Source of the DNA: CAZHJK01 sp964533275 | GTDB taxonomy: Bacteria; Bacillota; Clostridia; Eubacteriales; Garciellaceae | Direction of reading: 5' to 3' | Length of the DNA stretch: 64,000 nucleotides | NCBI GenBank assembly: GCA_964533275.1 | Contig: CAZHJK010000013.1 | Span: 1 to 64,000 of the forward strand | In this document: one piece after another, positions 22,091-30,230 of the stretch | How positions within the stretch are numbered: position 1 is the stretch's first letter | Layout: each line of letters begins with the position of its first letter | The notes under the pieces: generated by a model | Database searches by the model: none | What the model was told of the DNA's origin: nothing | What the model saw: the letters and a program-made list of their open reading frames with translations, nothing else | Position numbers and translations under genes: made by a program

Positions 22091-23968
22091 ATGTTAAAGG
22101 GATATGCCGGTAAAATGCTCTTTGTTGATCTTACTGAGGGTAAGATAGAAGAAAAAGAACTTTCTATGGAGTTAGCAAAAAATTTCATTGGTGGTTATGG
22201 TATTGGAGCAAAAATATTATATGATAAGATGCCTGCAGGAACTGATCCACTGGGGCCAGAAAGTATACTTGGCTTTGTAACTGGACCATCAAATGCTACA
22301 AATACATTCTTTGGTGGACGATTTACCCTAGTACATAAATCACCTATAACCGGTGGTTGGAATGATTCTAACTCTGGGGGTTTCTTTGGTCCAGAATTAA
22401 AAAATGCTGGATATGATGCAGTTTTTGTAAGTGGTATTTCAGAAAGGCCTGTTTATCTTTGGATAAATAATGGAAAGACTGAACTTAGGGATGCATCTGT
22501 GCTATGGGGAATGGGTACAAAGGAAACCTGGGATTTTCTTAAGGATGAAACAGGGGAACCAAAGGTTAGAGTTATAGCTATTGGACCTTCAGGAGAAAAT
22601 ATGTCACTAATAGCATGCCCTATAAATGACGGACACCGTGCACCGGGAAGAGGCGGTGGAGGAGCTGTAATGGGTTCTAAAAAATTAAAGGCAATCGCAG
22701 TTCGAGGAACCGGGAAAATTAACATTGCAAATAAGGATAAAATGTTAGAGATAAATAAAAAAGTCAGTGCAGATTTAAAGAATAACCCAGGTTACAAGGG
22801 AATGAGCACCTATGGGACAGGTGGCGATACTGGTGCATGTGCTCTAAATGGTGATGCTCCTGTGAAAAACTGGGCAGGAGTTGGAATAATTGATTTTGGA
22901 GTAGAAAGTGCCGAAAAGGTAACCTCTATGGAATTAGATAGGCATAAGGTGAAGAAATATGCATGTTCAAAATGTCCTGTTGGATGTGGGGCTGAATATG
23001 AGGTTAAAGATGGAAGATGGCCATTACCACAAACTGAACGACCTGAATATGAAACAGCTGCCTCCTTTGGTTCTGCATTATTATGTGATGAAGAGGATGT
23101 TATATTAAAATGTAATGAAGTCTGTAATGTTTATGGATTAGATACAATATCAGCGGGCATGACCATAGCATGGGCAATGGAATGCTATAATGAAGGTATT
23201 TTAAGTAAAGAAGAACTAGATGGGATAGATTTAACATGGGGTAATGGAGAAGCAATTGTTGCTCTACTTCAGAAAATGGCAGATAGGGATGGTTGTGGAG
23301 CCGTCTTAGCCAATGGCTCAGCCTATGCTGCTAAGAAGTGGGGTAGGGGTGAGGATTATTTACAAACCGCGTCAGGTATTGAATTACCTGCCCATGACCC
23401 CAGATTAGGACCAGGACTAGCAAGAACTTATCAATATGATCCCACACCAGGACGCCATGTTAAGGGTGGTATTGGACTTGAACAATTAAACCAAGATCCT
23501 TCTGGCGGTAAATATGATTATAGAGGAACTGGAGAAGCTGATGCAATAGCGACCAGTAACACGGAAGTAATAAATTGTTTAGGTACTTGTCTTTTAGGTG
23601 CCGATCTTATACCCCAGGCAAGGCAAAGGGAGTATATGGAAGCTATTACAGGAATGAGGTTTAATGAGCAAGACAGTTATAATACAGGACTTCGTATTCT
23701 AAATATGCGACATGCCTTTAATCTTCGAGAGGGGATTAAACCTTCCGATAACTATATTACACAACGGGTTCTAGGAAAACCACCCCTAAAAGCTGGTCCT
23801 ACCAAGGGAGTGACTATTGATAATGATCTCCTTGTAAGGAATTTCTTTGAAGAACTTGATTGGGATATGAAAACCGGGAAGCCATCCTTAGAATCATTAC
23901 AAAGGCTTGGACATCTAGAGGATGTAATCGAGGAATTATATGGCTCTGGGGTTAGTCATGATAGTTAA
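22091..23968 (+). CDS. aor: Aldehyde:ferredoxin oxidoreductase (tungsten/molybdenum)
   Basis: 625 residues, full length for the AOR family. MLKGYAGKMLFVDLTEGKIE at the N-terminus, the pterin-binding regions GGYGIGAKIL and PITGGWNDSNSGGFFGPELK, APGRGGGGAVMGSKKLKAI, and the [4Fe-4S] ligands CSKCPVGC (C292, C295, C299) with a distal cysteine in NCLGTCLLGAD (about 496-500). It oxidises aldehydes to carboxylic acids, reducing ferredoxin, in the cytoplasm; it can run toward aldehyde formation in some clostridia. A MoaD-like gene overlaps its end, as is common for AOR operons. Ribosome site AAAGGAGGACATTAA. Confidence 0.95.
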   Translation: MLKGYAGKMLFVDLTEGKIEEKELSMELAKNFIGGYGIGAKILYDKMPAGTDPLGPESILGFVTGPSNATNTFFGGRFTLVHKSPITGGWNDSNSGGFFGPELKNAGYDAVFVSGISERPVYLWINNGKTELRDASVLWGMGTKETWDFLKDETGEPKVRVIAIGPSGENMSLIACPINDGHRAPGRGGGGAVMGSKKLKAIAVRGTGKINIANKDKMLEINKKVSADLKNNPGYKGMSTYGTGGDTGACALNGDAPVKNWAGVGIIDFGVESAEKVTSMELDRHKVKKYACSKCPVGCGAEYEVKDGRWPLPQTERPEYETAASFGSALLCDEEDVILKCNEVCNVYGLDTISAGMTIAWAMECYNEGILSKEELDGIDLTWGNGEAIVALLQKMADRDGCGAVLANGSAYAAKKWGRGEDYLQTASGIELPAHDPRLGPGLARTYQYDPTPGRHVKGGIGLEQLNQDPSGGKYDYRGTGEADAIATSNTEVINCLGTCLLGADLIPQARQREYMEAITGMRFNEQDSYNTGLRILNMRHAFNLREGIKPSDNYITQRVLGKPPLKAGPTKGVTIDNDLLVRNFFEELDWDMKTGKPSLESLQRLGHLEDVIEELYGSGVSHDS

Positions 23969-24206
23969 TGTTAAATTTTTTGGATCTATTGTACCACTAC
24001 TCCATAAAGAAGAACAAGAATTTGAGTTAGCGGAGGGAGCAACAATAAAGCAGCTGGTTGATATTATTATTTATAATACCCATGACCAAGGGATACAATT
24101 AATAAAATCAGCCTCATTCATTGTAAATAAAGAAAGTGCCAACTTAGAAACTATTTTAAAGGATAAAGATAATGTTCTTATCTTATATACCTTAGGTGGA
24201 GGATAA
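23958..24206 (+). CDS. MoaD/ThiS-like sulfur carrier paired with AOR
   Basis: 82 residues, beta-grasp ubiquitin-like: VNVKFFGSIVPLL at the N-terminus, FELAEGATIKQLVDII, SFIVNKESANLETILKDKD, and the terminal di-glycine (LYTLGGG) that is adenylated and thiocarboxylated in this family. It probably supplies sulfur to the pterin cofactor used by the oxidoreductase. The ATG lies 8 bases inside the aor gene, so translation is coupled; the ending has one more glycine than the usual GG. Confidence 0.85.
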   Translation: MIVNVKFFGSIVPLLHKEEQEFELAEGATIKQLVDIIIYNTHDQGIQLIKSASFIVNKESANLETILKDKDNVLILYTLGGG

Positions 24207-24248
24207 ACTATATAATAAGTTAACATAAAATAAAAGGGAGTGGATTTA

Positions 24249-25568
24249 ATGGAGGAAGAAATAAAAAGGTTAATAGGGGGTAATAGGGCTTTACAAGATG
24301 TTGCTGCCCTAAAGGAAACAATATGGATTAACCCAAAGTTTCAAAGTTATGAAAAAGTTAAAAATCAATTACCCATAAGGGAAGAACAAATAATAGATGC
24401 CCAAAAAAGACTGGAGAGATTTGCCCCCTTTATTGCCCAACATTTTCCTGATACCAGGGACCTAAAGGGAATAATAGAATCTCCCTTAAGGGAAATTCCT
24501 AATATGCTTAAAGAACTTCAAAATTCCCATGAAGTAAAGGGCAAGCTTTATTTAAAAATGGATAGTCATTTAGCAGTGGCAGGATCCATAAAGGCTAGGG
24601 GAGGCATTTATGAAGTATTAAAGCATACTGAGGACTTAGCAATAGAAAATAATTTAATTTCATATGAGGATGACTACTCAAAGCTTGCGTCTCAAGAAAG
24701 CAGAGAGTTTTTTAATCAATATACCATTCAGGTTGGTTCAACTGGTAATCTAGGATTAAGTATAGGAATCACCAGTGCGGCTATTGGATATAAGGTGATT
24801 GTTCATATGTCTATGGATGCAAAACAATGGAAAAAGGATTTATTACGAAGTAAGGGTGTTACGATTGTAGAATATAACTCTGATTTTAGCTTAGCAGTAA
24901 AAGAAGGTAGGAAGAAGTCAGATGAGGACCCAAATAGTTATTTTATAGATGATGAAAATTCAGTAGATTTATTTTTAGGATATGCTGTTGCAGCAAGTCG
25001 ACTTAAGAAACAATTAGAGGAGCAAAGTATCATAGTAGATGAAGAGCATCCTATATTTGTATATTTACCCTGCGGTGTAGGGGGAGCTCCGGGAGGAGTG
25101 ACCTATGGGCTTAAAACTATTTTTAAGGATAATGTTCACTGTTTTTTTATTGAACCTACACATAGCCCATGTATGCTATTAGGCATGGCAACAGGATTGC
25201 AAGACAAGGTGTCTGTACAAGATTTTGGTGTTGATGGTTTCACAGAGGCAGATGGCTTAGCAGTAGGTCGTCCATCAGGCTTTGTAGGTGGAGTTATGGA
25301 TCCATTGTTAAGTGGTATCTTTACCATAGATGATGCTAGGTTATTTCACTTTATGAGAAATTTAAATGATAAAGAAAGCATTCAAATAGAACCTTCGGCA
25401 TGTGCTGCATTTATGGGCCCAGCCTTTTTAGAGGAGTATAAGGAAAGTAAAAAGTACCTACTAGACCATAATGTAAATGAGAAGATTAAAAAGGGAACAC
25501 ATATTGCCTGGGCTACCGGAGGAAACCTAGTTCCAAAGGAAACAATGGAGGAATATTTAAATCAATAA
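24249..25568 (+). CDS. dsdA: D-serine ammonia-lyase
   Basis: About 439 residues, type II PLP fold. LAVAGSIKARGGIYEVL contains the PLP lysine (about K115), QVGSTGNLGLSIGITSAAIGY is the phosphate-binding glycine loop, and YLPCGVGGAPGGVTYGLK, FIEPTHSPCMLLGMATG and DGLAVGRPSGFVGG are DsdA-specific. It deaminates D-serine to pyruvate and ammonia. ATG 24249 is preferred over GTG 24240 because GGGAGTGG lies between them. It sits 42 bases after the MoaD-like gene and may be part of the same transcript, though no functional link to AOR is obvious. Confidence 0.95.
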   Translation: MEEEIKRLIGGNRALQDVAALKETIWINPKFQSYEKVKNQLPIREEQIIDAQKRLERFAPFIAQHFPDTRDLKGIIESPLREIPNMLKELQNSHEVKGKLYLKMDSHLAVAGSIKARGGIYEVLKHTEDLAIENNLISYEDDYSKLASQESREFFNQYTIQVGSTGNLGLSIGITSAAIGYKVIVHMSMDAKQWKKDLLRSKGVTIVEYNSDFSLAVKEGRKKSDEDPNSYFIDDENSVDLFLGYAVAASRLKKQLEEQSIIVDEEHPIFVYLPCGVGGAPGGVTYGLKTIFKDNVHCFFIEPTHSPCMLLGMATGLQDKVSVQDFGVDGFTEADGLAVGRPSGFVGGVMDPLLSGIFTIDDARLFHFMRNLNDKESIQIEPSACAAFMGPAFLEEYKESKKYLLDHNVNEKIKKGTHIAWATGGNLVPKETMEEYLNQ

Positions 25569-26249
25569 ACCCGAGAAGCAACAGGGACGGTTCTTTTTGC
25601 TTCCTTTTTTCATTGCAAATTCAGACATAAAACACATTATATATAATTAAAAAACCTCATATCTTTGTTTATATGATGAATTATGCGTCGTATTGTTTTG
25701 ACATAGTAATAAATGAAATTACACGTTCCTCTGGTGGCATTGATGGATAATACCGACAATTCATTCCAATGTAAATTCTAAAGCTTGAAGAACTCGCTAC
25801 GCTCAAACAATTCAAGCTTTTTAACGAATTTACATCTCCATTCATTGGGTATTATGACCATCAGCTGCCAAGTCGTCACTTTGTAAGTTTATTTATTTAT
25901 TTTTATTGGTAGGTTTTCATGTCACCCTAGGGCATTGTTATTACGAGCAAGCGAGGAATCTTGGACTTTGACTTAGGTACTTCTCTTGGGTCTAAGATCC
26001 TTGATAACAATAGAAGCAGAAGCAAAAGGGACGGTTCTTTTTGCTTCAGACCTTTCGTTTTGGTCTCCCATCTACGACGCATTCTTTACCATGGCGCCCT
26101 AACGGGATAAAATATTTCATAAAGCGATGACTAGGAGCATATGAAGATATTTTATCTCTTTAACGTAAATTCAACGACGCATAATTTATCTTATGGGTCA
26201 TTTTAAGTGATCTCCTGCTTTTATGCTTTTATGAAAATTGGACACGGAC
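25569..26249. repeat. Gene-free island of nested palindromic repeats
   Basis: About 680 bases without a gene. Seen: AATTATGCGTCGT (25679-25691) and its inverse ACGACGCATAATT (26174-26186) enclose most of the island; a nested palindrome at 25735-25870 with arms GTAAATTC / GAATTTAC and AAGCTTGAA / TTCAAGCTT; two copies of AGGGACGGTTCTTTTTGCTTC-type hairpins (25575-25604, 26019-26047; motif quoted as AGGGACGGTTCTTTTTGCTT plus C); a TTACGAGCAAGCGAGGAATC segment near 25938; and a compact MITE-like copy at 26104-26158. The island looks like an accumulation of dispersed REP-like elements. Confidence 0.75.
26104..26158. repeat. MITE-like inverted-repeat element, copy 2 (compact)
   Basis: GGGATAAAATATTTCATA (26104-26121) and TATGAAGATATTTTATCTC (26140-26158) are near-perfect inverse arms, with AAGCGATGACTAGGAGCA between. 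The reverse complement matches both halves of the element at 14922-15034 without the roughly 60-base central segment found there. Confidence 0.75.
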
Positions 26250-26273
26250 AAAGGGAACCCTGGGGTTCCCTTT
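26250..26273 (-). terminator. Hairpin after the ABC-F gene
   Basis: AAAGGGAACCC and GGTTCCCTTT form a stem just past the stop codon of the ABC-F gene. No long T-run follows on the minus strand, so termination strength is uncertain. The core resembles the GGGAACC..GGTTCCC hairpins at 36032 and 59248. Confidence 0.5.
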
Positions 26274-26274
26274 A

Positions 26275-28071
26275 CTACTTTTTAGCTTCTTCAATTTTTT
26301 CTGCTAAGTCATTAAGATATACCCATCGCTCCATTTTCTCCTCAAGCTTTTTATCTACTTGATTTTTCTCATTTATCAATTCATTTAACTTGGAATAATC
26401 GGTTGCAGCCTCTAGAATTTTTCTGTCCAGCTCTTGGATAGTATCTTCTAAGCCGGCAATTATTTCATCAATTTCTTGGTATTCTTTTTGTTCATTATAA
26501 GAAAATTTTAACTTTGGTTTGGGCTTTGACCTGGCTTGATTTTTATTTTTCTCTGGTTTATTTTCTATAGAAGAAACATTACTTTTATTTTCAAGAGACT
26601 GCCTATATTCAGAAAAGCCGCCCTCATATTGTCTAATCTTCCCATTGCCCTCAAAGGCGAAGATACGATTAATTACTCTATCCAAGAAATATCTATCATG
26701 GGATACCGTTAATACTATGCCATCAAAACTATCTAAATAATCCTCTAGAATAGTAAGAGTGGAAATATCTAAATCGTTTGTGGGTTCATCTAGAATTAAA
26801 ATATTCGGTGCTTCCATTAATATCTTCAATAGGTAAAGTCTTCTTATTTCTCCTCCGGATAATTTAGATATAAAGGAGTATTGCATAGAACCACTAAATA
26901 AGAAGCGCTCTAGCATCTGGGATGCCGTTACACTGCCATCATTGGTTTGAATATATTCTGCCACATTTTTTATATAATCAATAACCCGCAGGTTCCCATC
27001 AATAAATTCAGTTTCCTGGGAGAAATACCCTATCTTAACTGTTTCTCCAATATCTATACTTCCTTGGTCAGGTGTTAGGTCACCATTAATAATATTTAAT
27101 AAGGTGGTTTTTCCACAGCCATTGGGTCCTAGAATTCCTATTCGATCATTTTTTAAAAGAATATAGGAAAAGTCATTAATTAGATTTTTAACATCAAAGG
27201 ATTTACTGATATTATTGATTTCAATAGTTTTTTTACCTAATCTAGTGGACACGCTGTCTAACTCAATGGTTTTATCCCTTTTAAAAACCTTATGGTCACT
27301 TAATTCTTCAAATCTTTTTATATGTGCCTTTTGTTTTGTAGATCTTGCCCTGGCACCGCGCATCATCCATTCTAAATCTTTTCGATATAAGCTTTTCTTT
27401 TTTCTATCAGTGGCAATCTCCATTTCCTCCCGTTGTGCTTTTAATTCCAGGAATTTGGTGTAGTTTGCCCTATAGGTATATAGATTTCCCTTATCAATTT
27501 CCATTATAATATTTGCAACCCTATCTAGAAAGTATCTGTCATGGGTTACCATAATCAAGGCGCCTTGATATTTCTTAAGGTAGTCCTCTAGCCACTGGGC
27601 CATCTCATTATCTAAATGATTTGTAGGCTCATCCAAAACTAGAATATCAGCAGGGGTTAAAAGGGTTCTAACCAGTGCAATCCGTTTTTTCTGTCCACCG
27701 GATAGGGTATTTACCTCCCCTTTAAAATCTTCTATTCCTAACCTTTGAAGCATTGCAATGGCTTCGCCTTCTATATTTCGATAGTCCTCTTTAGCTTTTT
27801 TCCCAATAATAACATTTTGTATGATATTAAGTTCTTCTTGAAATTCTGGTATTTGTGCTAGATATTCTATTCTAATATTTTTGCCCTTATTTACTATTCC
27901 TGAATCAGGTTCTTCTAAACCTGATATTATTTTTAATAGGGTAGACTTACCAGTACCATTAATACCAATAACACCTATTTTATCTCCCTCATTAATACCC
28001 ATTGTTATATCATTAAATAAAACCTTATCAGCATAAGCCTTACTTATATTTTCCATATTTAATAAATTCAT
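26275..28071 (-). CDS. ABC-F family ATPase (Uup-like)
   Basis: 598 residues, two ABC domains in one chain and no membrane segments. Domain 1: GINGTGKST, LSGGQKKR, VLDEPTNHLD. Domain 2: GPNGCGKTT, LSGGEIRR, ILDEPTNDLD. The linker between them is the lysine/arginine-rich P-site tRNA-interaction motif (RGARARSTKQKAH region). A C-terminal coiled coil (about 520-595; EQKEYQEIDEIIAGLEDTIQ) marks the Uup-like subgroup, linked to ribosome or DNA-branch functions rather than drug export. ATG 28071 follows GAGGGTGCAGAA; an upstream in-frame start at 28113 lacks a site. Strand and gap suggest a single-gene transcript. Confidence 0.92.
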   Translation of the reverse strand: MNLLNMENISKAYADKVLFNDITMGINEGDKIGVIGINGTGKSTLLKIISGLEEPDSGIVNKGKNIRIEYLAQIPEFQEELNIIQNVIIGKKAKEDYRNIEGEAIAMLQRLGIEDFKGEVNTLSGGQKKRIALVRTLLTPADILVLDEPTNHLDNEMAQWLEDYLKKYQGALIMVTHDRYFLDRVANIIMEIDKGNLYTYRANYTKFLELKAQREEMEIATDRKKKSLYRKDLEWMMRGARARSTKQKAHIKRFEELSDHKVFKRDKTIELDSVSTRLGKKTIEINNISKSFDVKNLINDFSYILLKNDRIGILGPNGCGKTTLLNIINGDLTPDQGSIDIGETVKIGYFSQETEFIDGNLRVIDYIKNVAEYIQTNDGSVTASQMLERFLFSGSMQYSFISKLSGGEIRRLYLLKILMEAPNILILDEPTNDLDISTLTILEDYLDSFDGIVLTVSHDRYFLDRVINRIFAFEGNGKIRQYEGGFSEYRQSLENKSNVSSIENKPEKNKNQARSKPKPKLKFSYNEQKEYQEIDEIIAGLEDTIQELDRKILEAATDYSKLNELINEKNQVDKKLEEKMERWVYLNDLAEKIEEAKK

Positions 28072-28145
28072 TTCTGCACCCTCTTTATAGCTTTTGTAGT
28101 TATAAATGAGCATACCATATTTTTTGAATATGTACCAATATAGGC

Positions 28146-28185
28146 AAAAAATTCAGCAACCCCAATATATAGGGGAAGCTGAATT
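28146..28185 (-). terminator. Terminator of the ECF S-component gene
   Basis: AATTCAGC (28150-28157) and GCTGAATT (28178-28185), with an inner CCCC/GGGG pairing, form a strong hairpin; on the minus strand it ends in TTTTT. It lies 46 bases past the stop codon at 28231. Confidence 0.8.
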
Positions 28186-28230
28186 ATTGAAGGGCATATC
28201 TAAATGTGAAAGTATCACAATAATATGCGG

Positions 28231-28725
28231 TTATCCTATTGTTAGGGATGACTTTATGCCACTTTTATTAAATACCTTTATAATAAGGTATCCTCCCACG
28301 GATCCTATGGAACCTTGCATCAAATTATATAATACATTTGATAGGGGGGAGATAAGATTACTATATAAAACTACCTCAAAGCCATAATATCCAATAGTCA
28401 TAATGCCCATTCCGATTAACATACCCAGTAGGTATCTTTCCTTTGTGAATAGGTAGCCGGATACAGCTCCCATAGTTCCCTTGATAAGAAGTGTAGGTAT
28501 CATATAGGGAATAAAGGCAAGGTAGGCGTCACCCAACATAGAACCAATCCCTGCAGCCACAAACCCTAAAACAGGTCCTAGAAAATAAGCAGAAATATAA
28601 ATGGCAGCATCACCTAGATTAATATAACCTCCTAAGGGAGAAGGAATGGCAATAACCACAGTAGAAATAAATATTATGGCAATTAAAAGCGAAGTATAAG
28701 TTATCTTTTTTATGTTAGAATTCAT
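28231..28725 (-). CDS. ECF transporter S component, possibly for pyridoxine
   Basis: 164 residues, about five to six membrane segments, with SPLGGYINLGDAAIYISAYFLGP near the N-terminus (quoted in parts: GGYINLGDAAIY), typical of vitamin-binding S components. S components give substrate specificity to an energising ECF module (A, A', T) encoded elsewhere. The divergent neighbour is a MocR/PdxR-type regulator, and in Firmicutes PdxR-linked S components of this class are predicted vitamin B6 transporters (PdxU), so pyridoxine is the leading guess; thiamin precursors are the alternative. The ATG has AAAGGAAGGATTAT upstream. Confidence 0.82.
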   Translation of the reverse strand: MNSNIKKITYTSLLIAIIFISTVVIAIPSPLGGYINLGDAAIYISAYFLGPVLGFVAAGIGSMLGDAYLAFIPYMIPTLLIKGTMGAVSGYLFTKERYLLGMLIGMGIMTIGYYGFEVVLYSNLISPLSNVLYNLMQGSIGSVGGYLIIKVFNKSGIKSSLTIG

Positions 28726-28832
28726 ATAATCCTTCCTTTCACAAAGTGTTCTTTTATATTATAATATAATATATATGACCCTTTGAAAATATACAGAATT
28801 AAATAATTTGATAAGGACAGATGGTGATAAGT

Positions 28833-30197
28833 ATGGAACAATTTATTCTGAATTACAAAAACAATGAACCCTATTATATACAAATATATAATTACTTTAA
28901 AGGTCAAATAATTAATGGAAATTTAAAAAAGAATGATAAGCTCCCTTCCATTAGGGGATTATCCATGGATATTAAGGTAAGCAAAACTACAGTTGAAGCT
29001 GCCTATAACCAATTAGTGGTTGAAGGCTATGTTAACAATATTCCAAAGAAGGGGTATTTTATAGTAGAGCTTAAGGATTATAATTTTTCTAAGAGCAACA
29101 TTAAAAAAGAGACCCATAAAAAGAACAATAAAACTAATTATATAAATAATGGGGTAGATAGAACAAGCTTTGATATAAAGATGTGGAAGAAATTATATGG
29201 ATATGTGCTCCAAGACCAAAGGGAAGAATTATTTACCGGTGGAGATCAACAGGGAGAGGAATTGCTTAGAAGAGAAATAAGTGACTTTGTACAAAAAACC
29301 AGGGGGGTAAAATGTGTAAGTGATCAAATTGTAATTGGAGCTGGAATACAATATTTACTGGGAATTTTATGCTCATTACTAAGAAATAAACATTATAATA
29401 TAGCCTTTGAATATCCAGGATTTAATCAAGCTAAAAATATTTTTGAGGATTATAATATGGATATTATATCCATACCTGTTTATCAAGAGGGTATAGATTT
29501 GGAAGAATTAAAAAAATCCCAAGCAAAGATGGTATACCTAAGTCCCTCTCACCAGTACCCTACAGGGTCGGTAATGCCCATTGATAAAAGAATCGAGATT
29601 TTAAATTGGGCACAAAAAAATCATGCTGTAATCATAGAAGACGATTATGATTGCCTTATAAGATATGAGTCCCGTCCTATACCTGCTTTACAAGGTTTAG
29701 ATAAGACAGGACATGTAATATATCTTGGATCCTTTTCTAAGATTTTATTACCCTCCATAAGGATTAGTTATATTATACTCCCCTTGGATATTTTAAAAAT
29801 TTTTGATAAAGAAAAAAGACGATATGCTCAAACATCTTCAAAAATTGAACAATTAACCCTAGCGAAATTTATGCAGGAAGGACATTTAGAAAAACATCTA
29901 AGGAAAATTAGAAAGCTATATCGTAAAAAAAATGAAATCATAGTAAATTATATAGAAAAAAAGGCAAAGGATAAAATAAAAATCCTTGGCCATGACTCAG
30001 GACTGCATATGATGTTTGAGATATATACGGATAAACCTAATAAAGAGATAGTAATGCAAGCAGCAAATCATAATATCTATATAGAAATGGTAGAAAGTTT
30101 CCACCAAGTCAAGAAATTAGTAGTCTTTCCCTATAGTGGACTAGAACTAGAGGAAATTGAAAATATTCTTAACATCTTAATAAAGGAAATTTTTTAG
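28833..30197 (+). CDS. MocR/PdxR-type GntR regulator with aminotransferase domain
   Basis: About 454 residues. N-terminal GntR winged helix: PYYIQIYNYFKGQIINGNLK, KLPSIRGLSMDIKVSKTTVEAAY, LVVEGYVNNIPKKGYFI. After a lysine-rich linker comes a fold-type I aminotransferase domain: GAGIQYLLGIL, VYLSPSHQYPTGSVMP, EDDYDCLIRYES and YLGSFSKILLPSIRISYI containing the PLP lysine. These proteins sense PLP or an amino-acid derivative; PdxR members control vitamin B6 genes. The divergent S-component gene, 107 bases away, is the likely target. ATG 28833 is favoured by GGTGATAAGT; 28821 is possible. Confidence 0.9.
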   Translation: MEQFILNYKNNEPYYIQIYNYFKGQIINGNLKKNDKLPSIRGLSMDIKVSKTTVEAAYNQLVVEGYVNNIPKKGYFIVELKDYNFSKSNIKKETHKKNNKTNYINNGVDRTSFDIKMWKKLYGYVLQDQREELFTGGDQQGEELLRREISDFVQKTRGVKCVSDQIVIGAGIQYLLGILCSLLRNKHYNIAFEYPGFNQAKNIFEDYNMDIISIPVYQEGIDLEELKKSQAKMVYLSPSHQYPTGSVMPIDKRIEILNWAQKNHAVIIEDDYDCLIRYESRPIPALQGLDKTGHVIYLGSFSKILLPSIRISYIILPLDILKIFDKEKRRYAQTSSKIEQLTLAKFMQEGHLEKHLRKIRKLYRKKNEIIVNYIEKKAKDKIKILGHDSGLHMMFEIYTDKPNKEIVMQAANHNIYIEMVESFHQVKKLVVFPYSGLELEEIENILNILIKEIF

Positions 30198-30230
30198 AAG
30201 TTACGGAACAAGGGGTTGTTTTTCTAATCC

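Noticed and set aside
25569..26249. Considered as a CRISPR array
   Set aside because: Repeats are palindromic elements of differing sequence and irregular spacing, with no constant repeat/spacer pattern and no cas genes.
28106..28387. 93-codon frame on the plus strand
   Set aside because: Antisense to the ECF S-component gene; the terminator there is on the minus strand.
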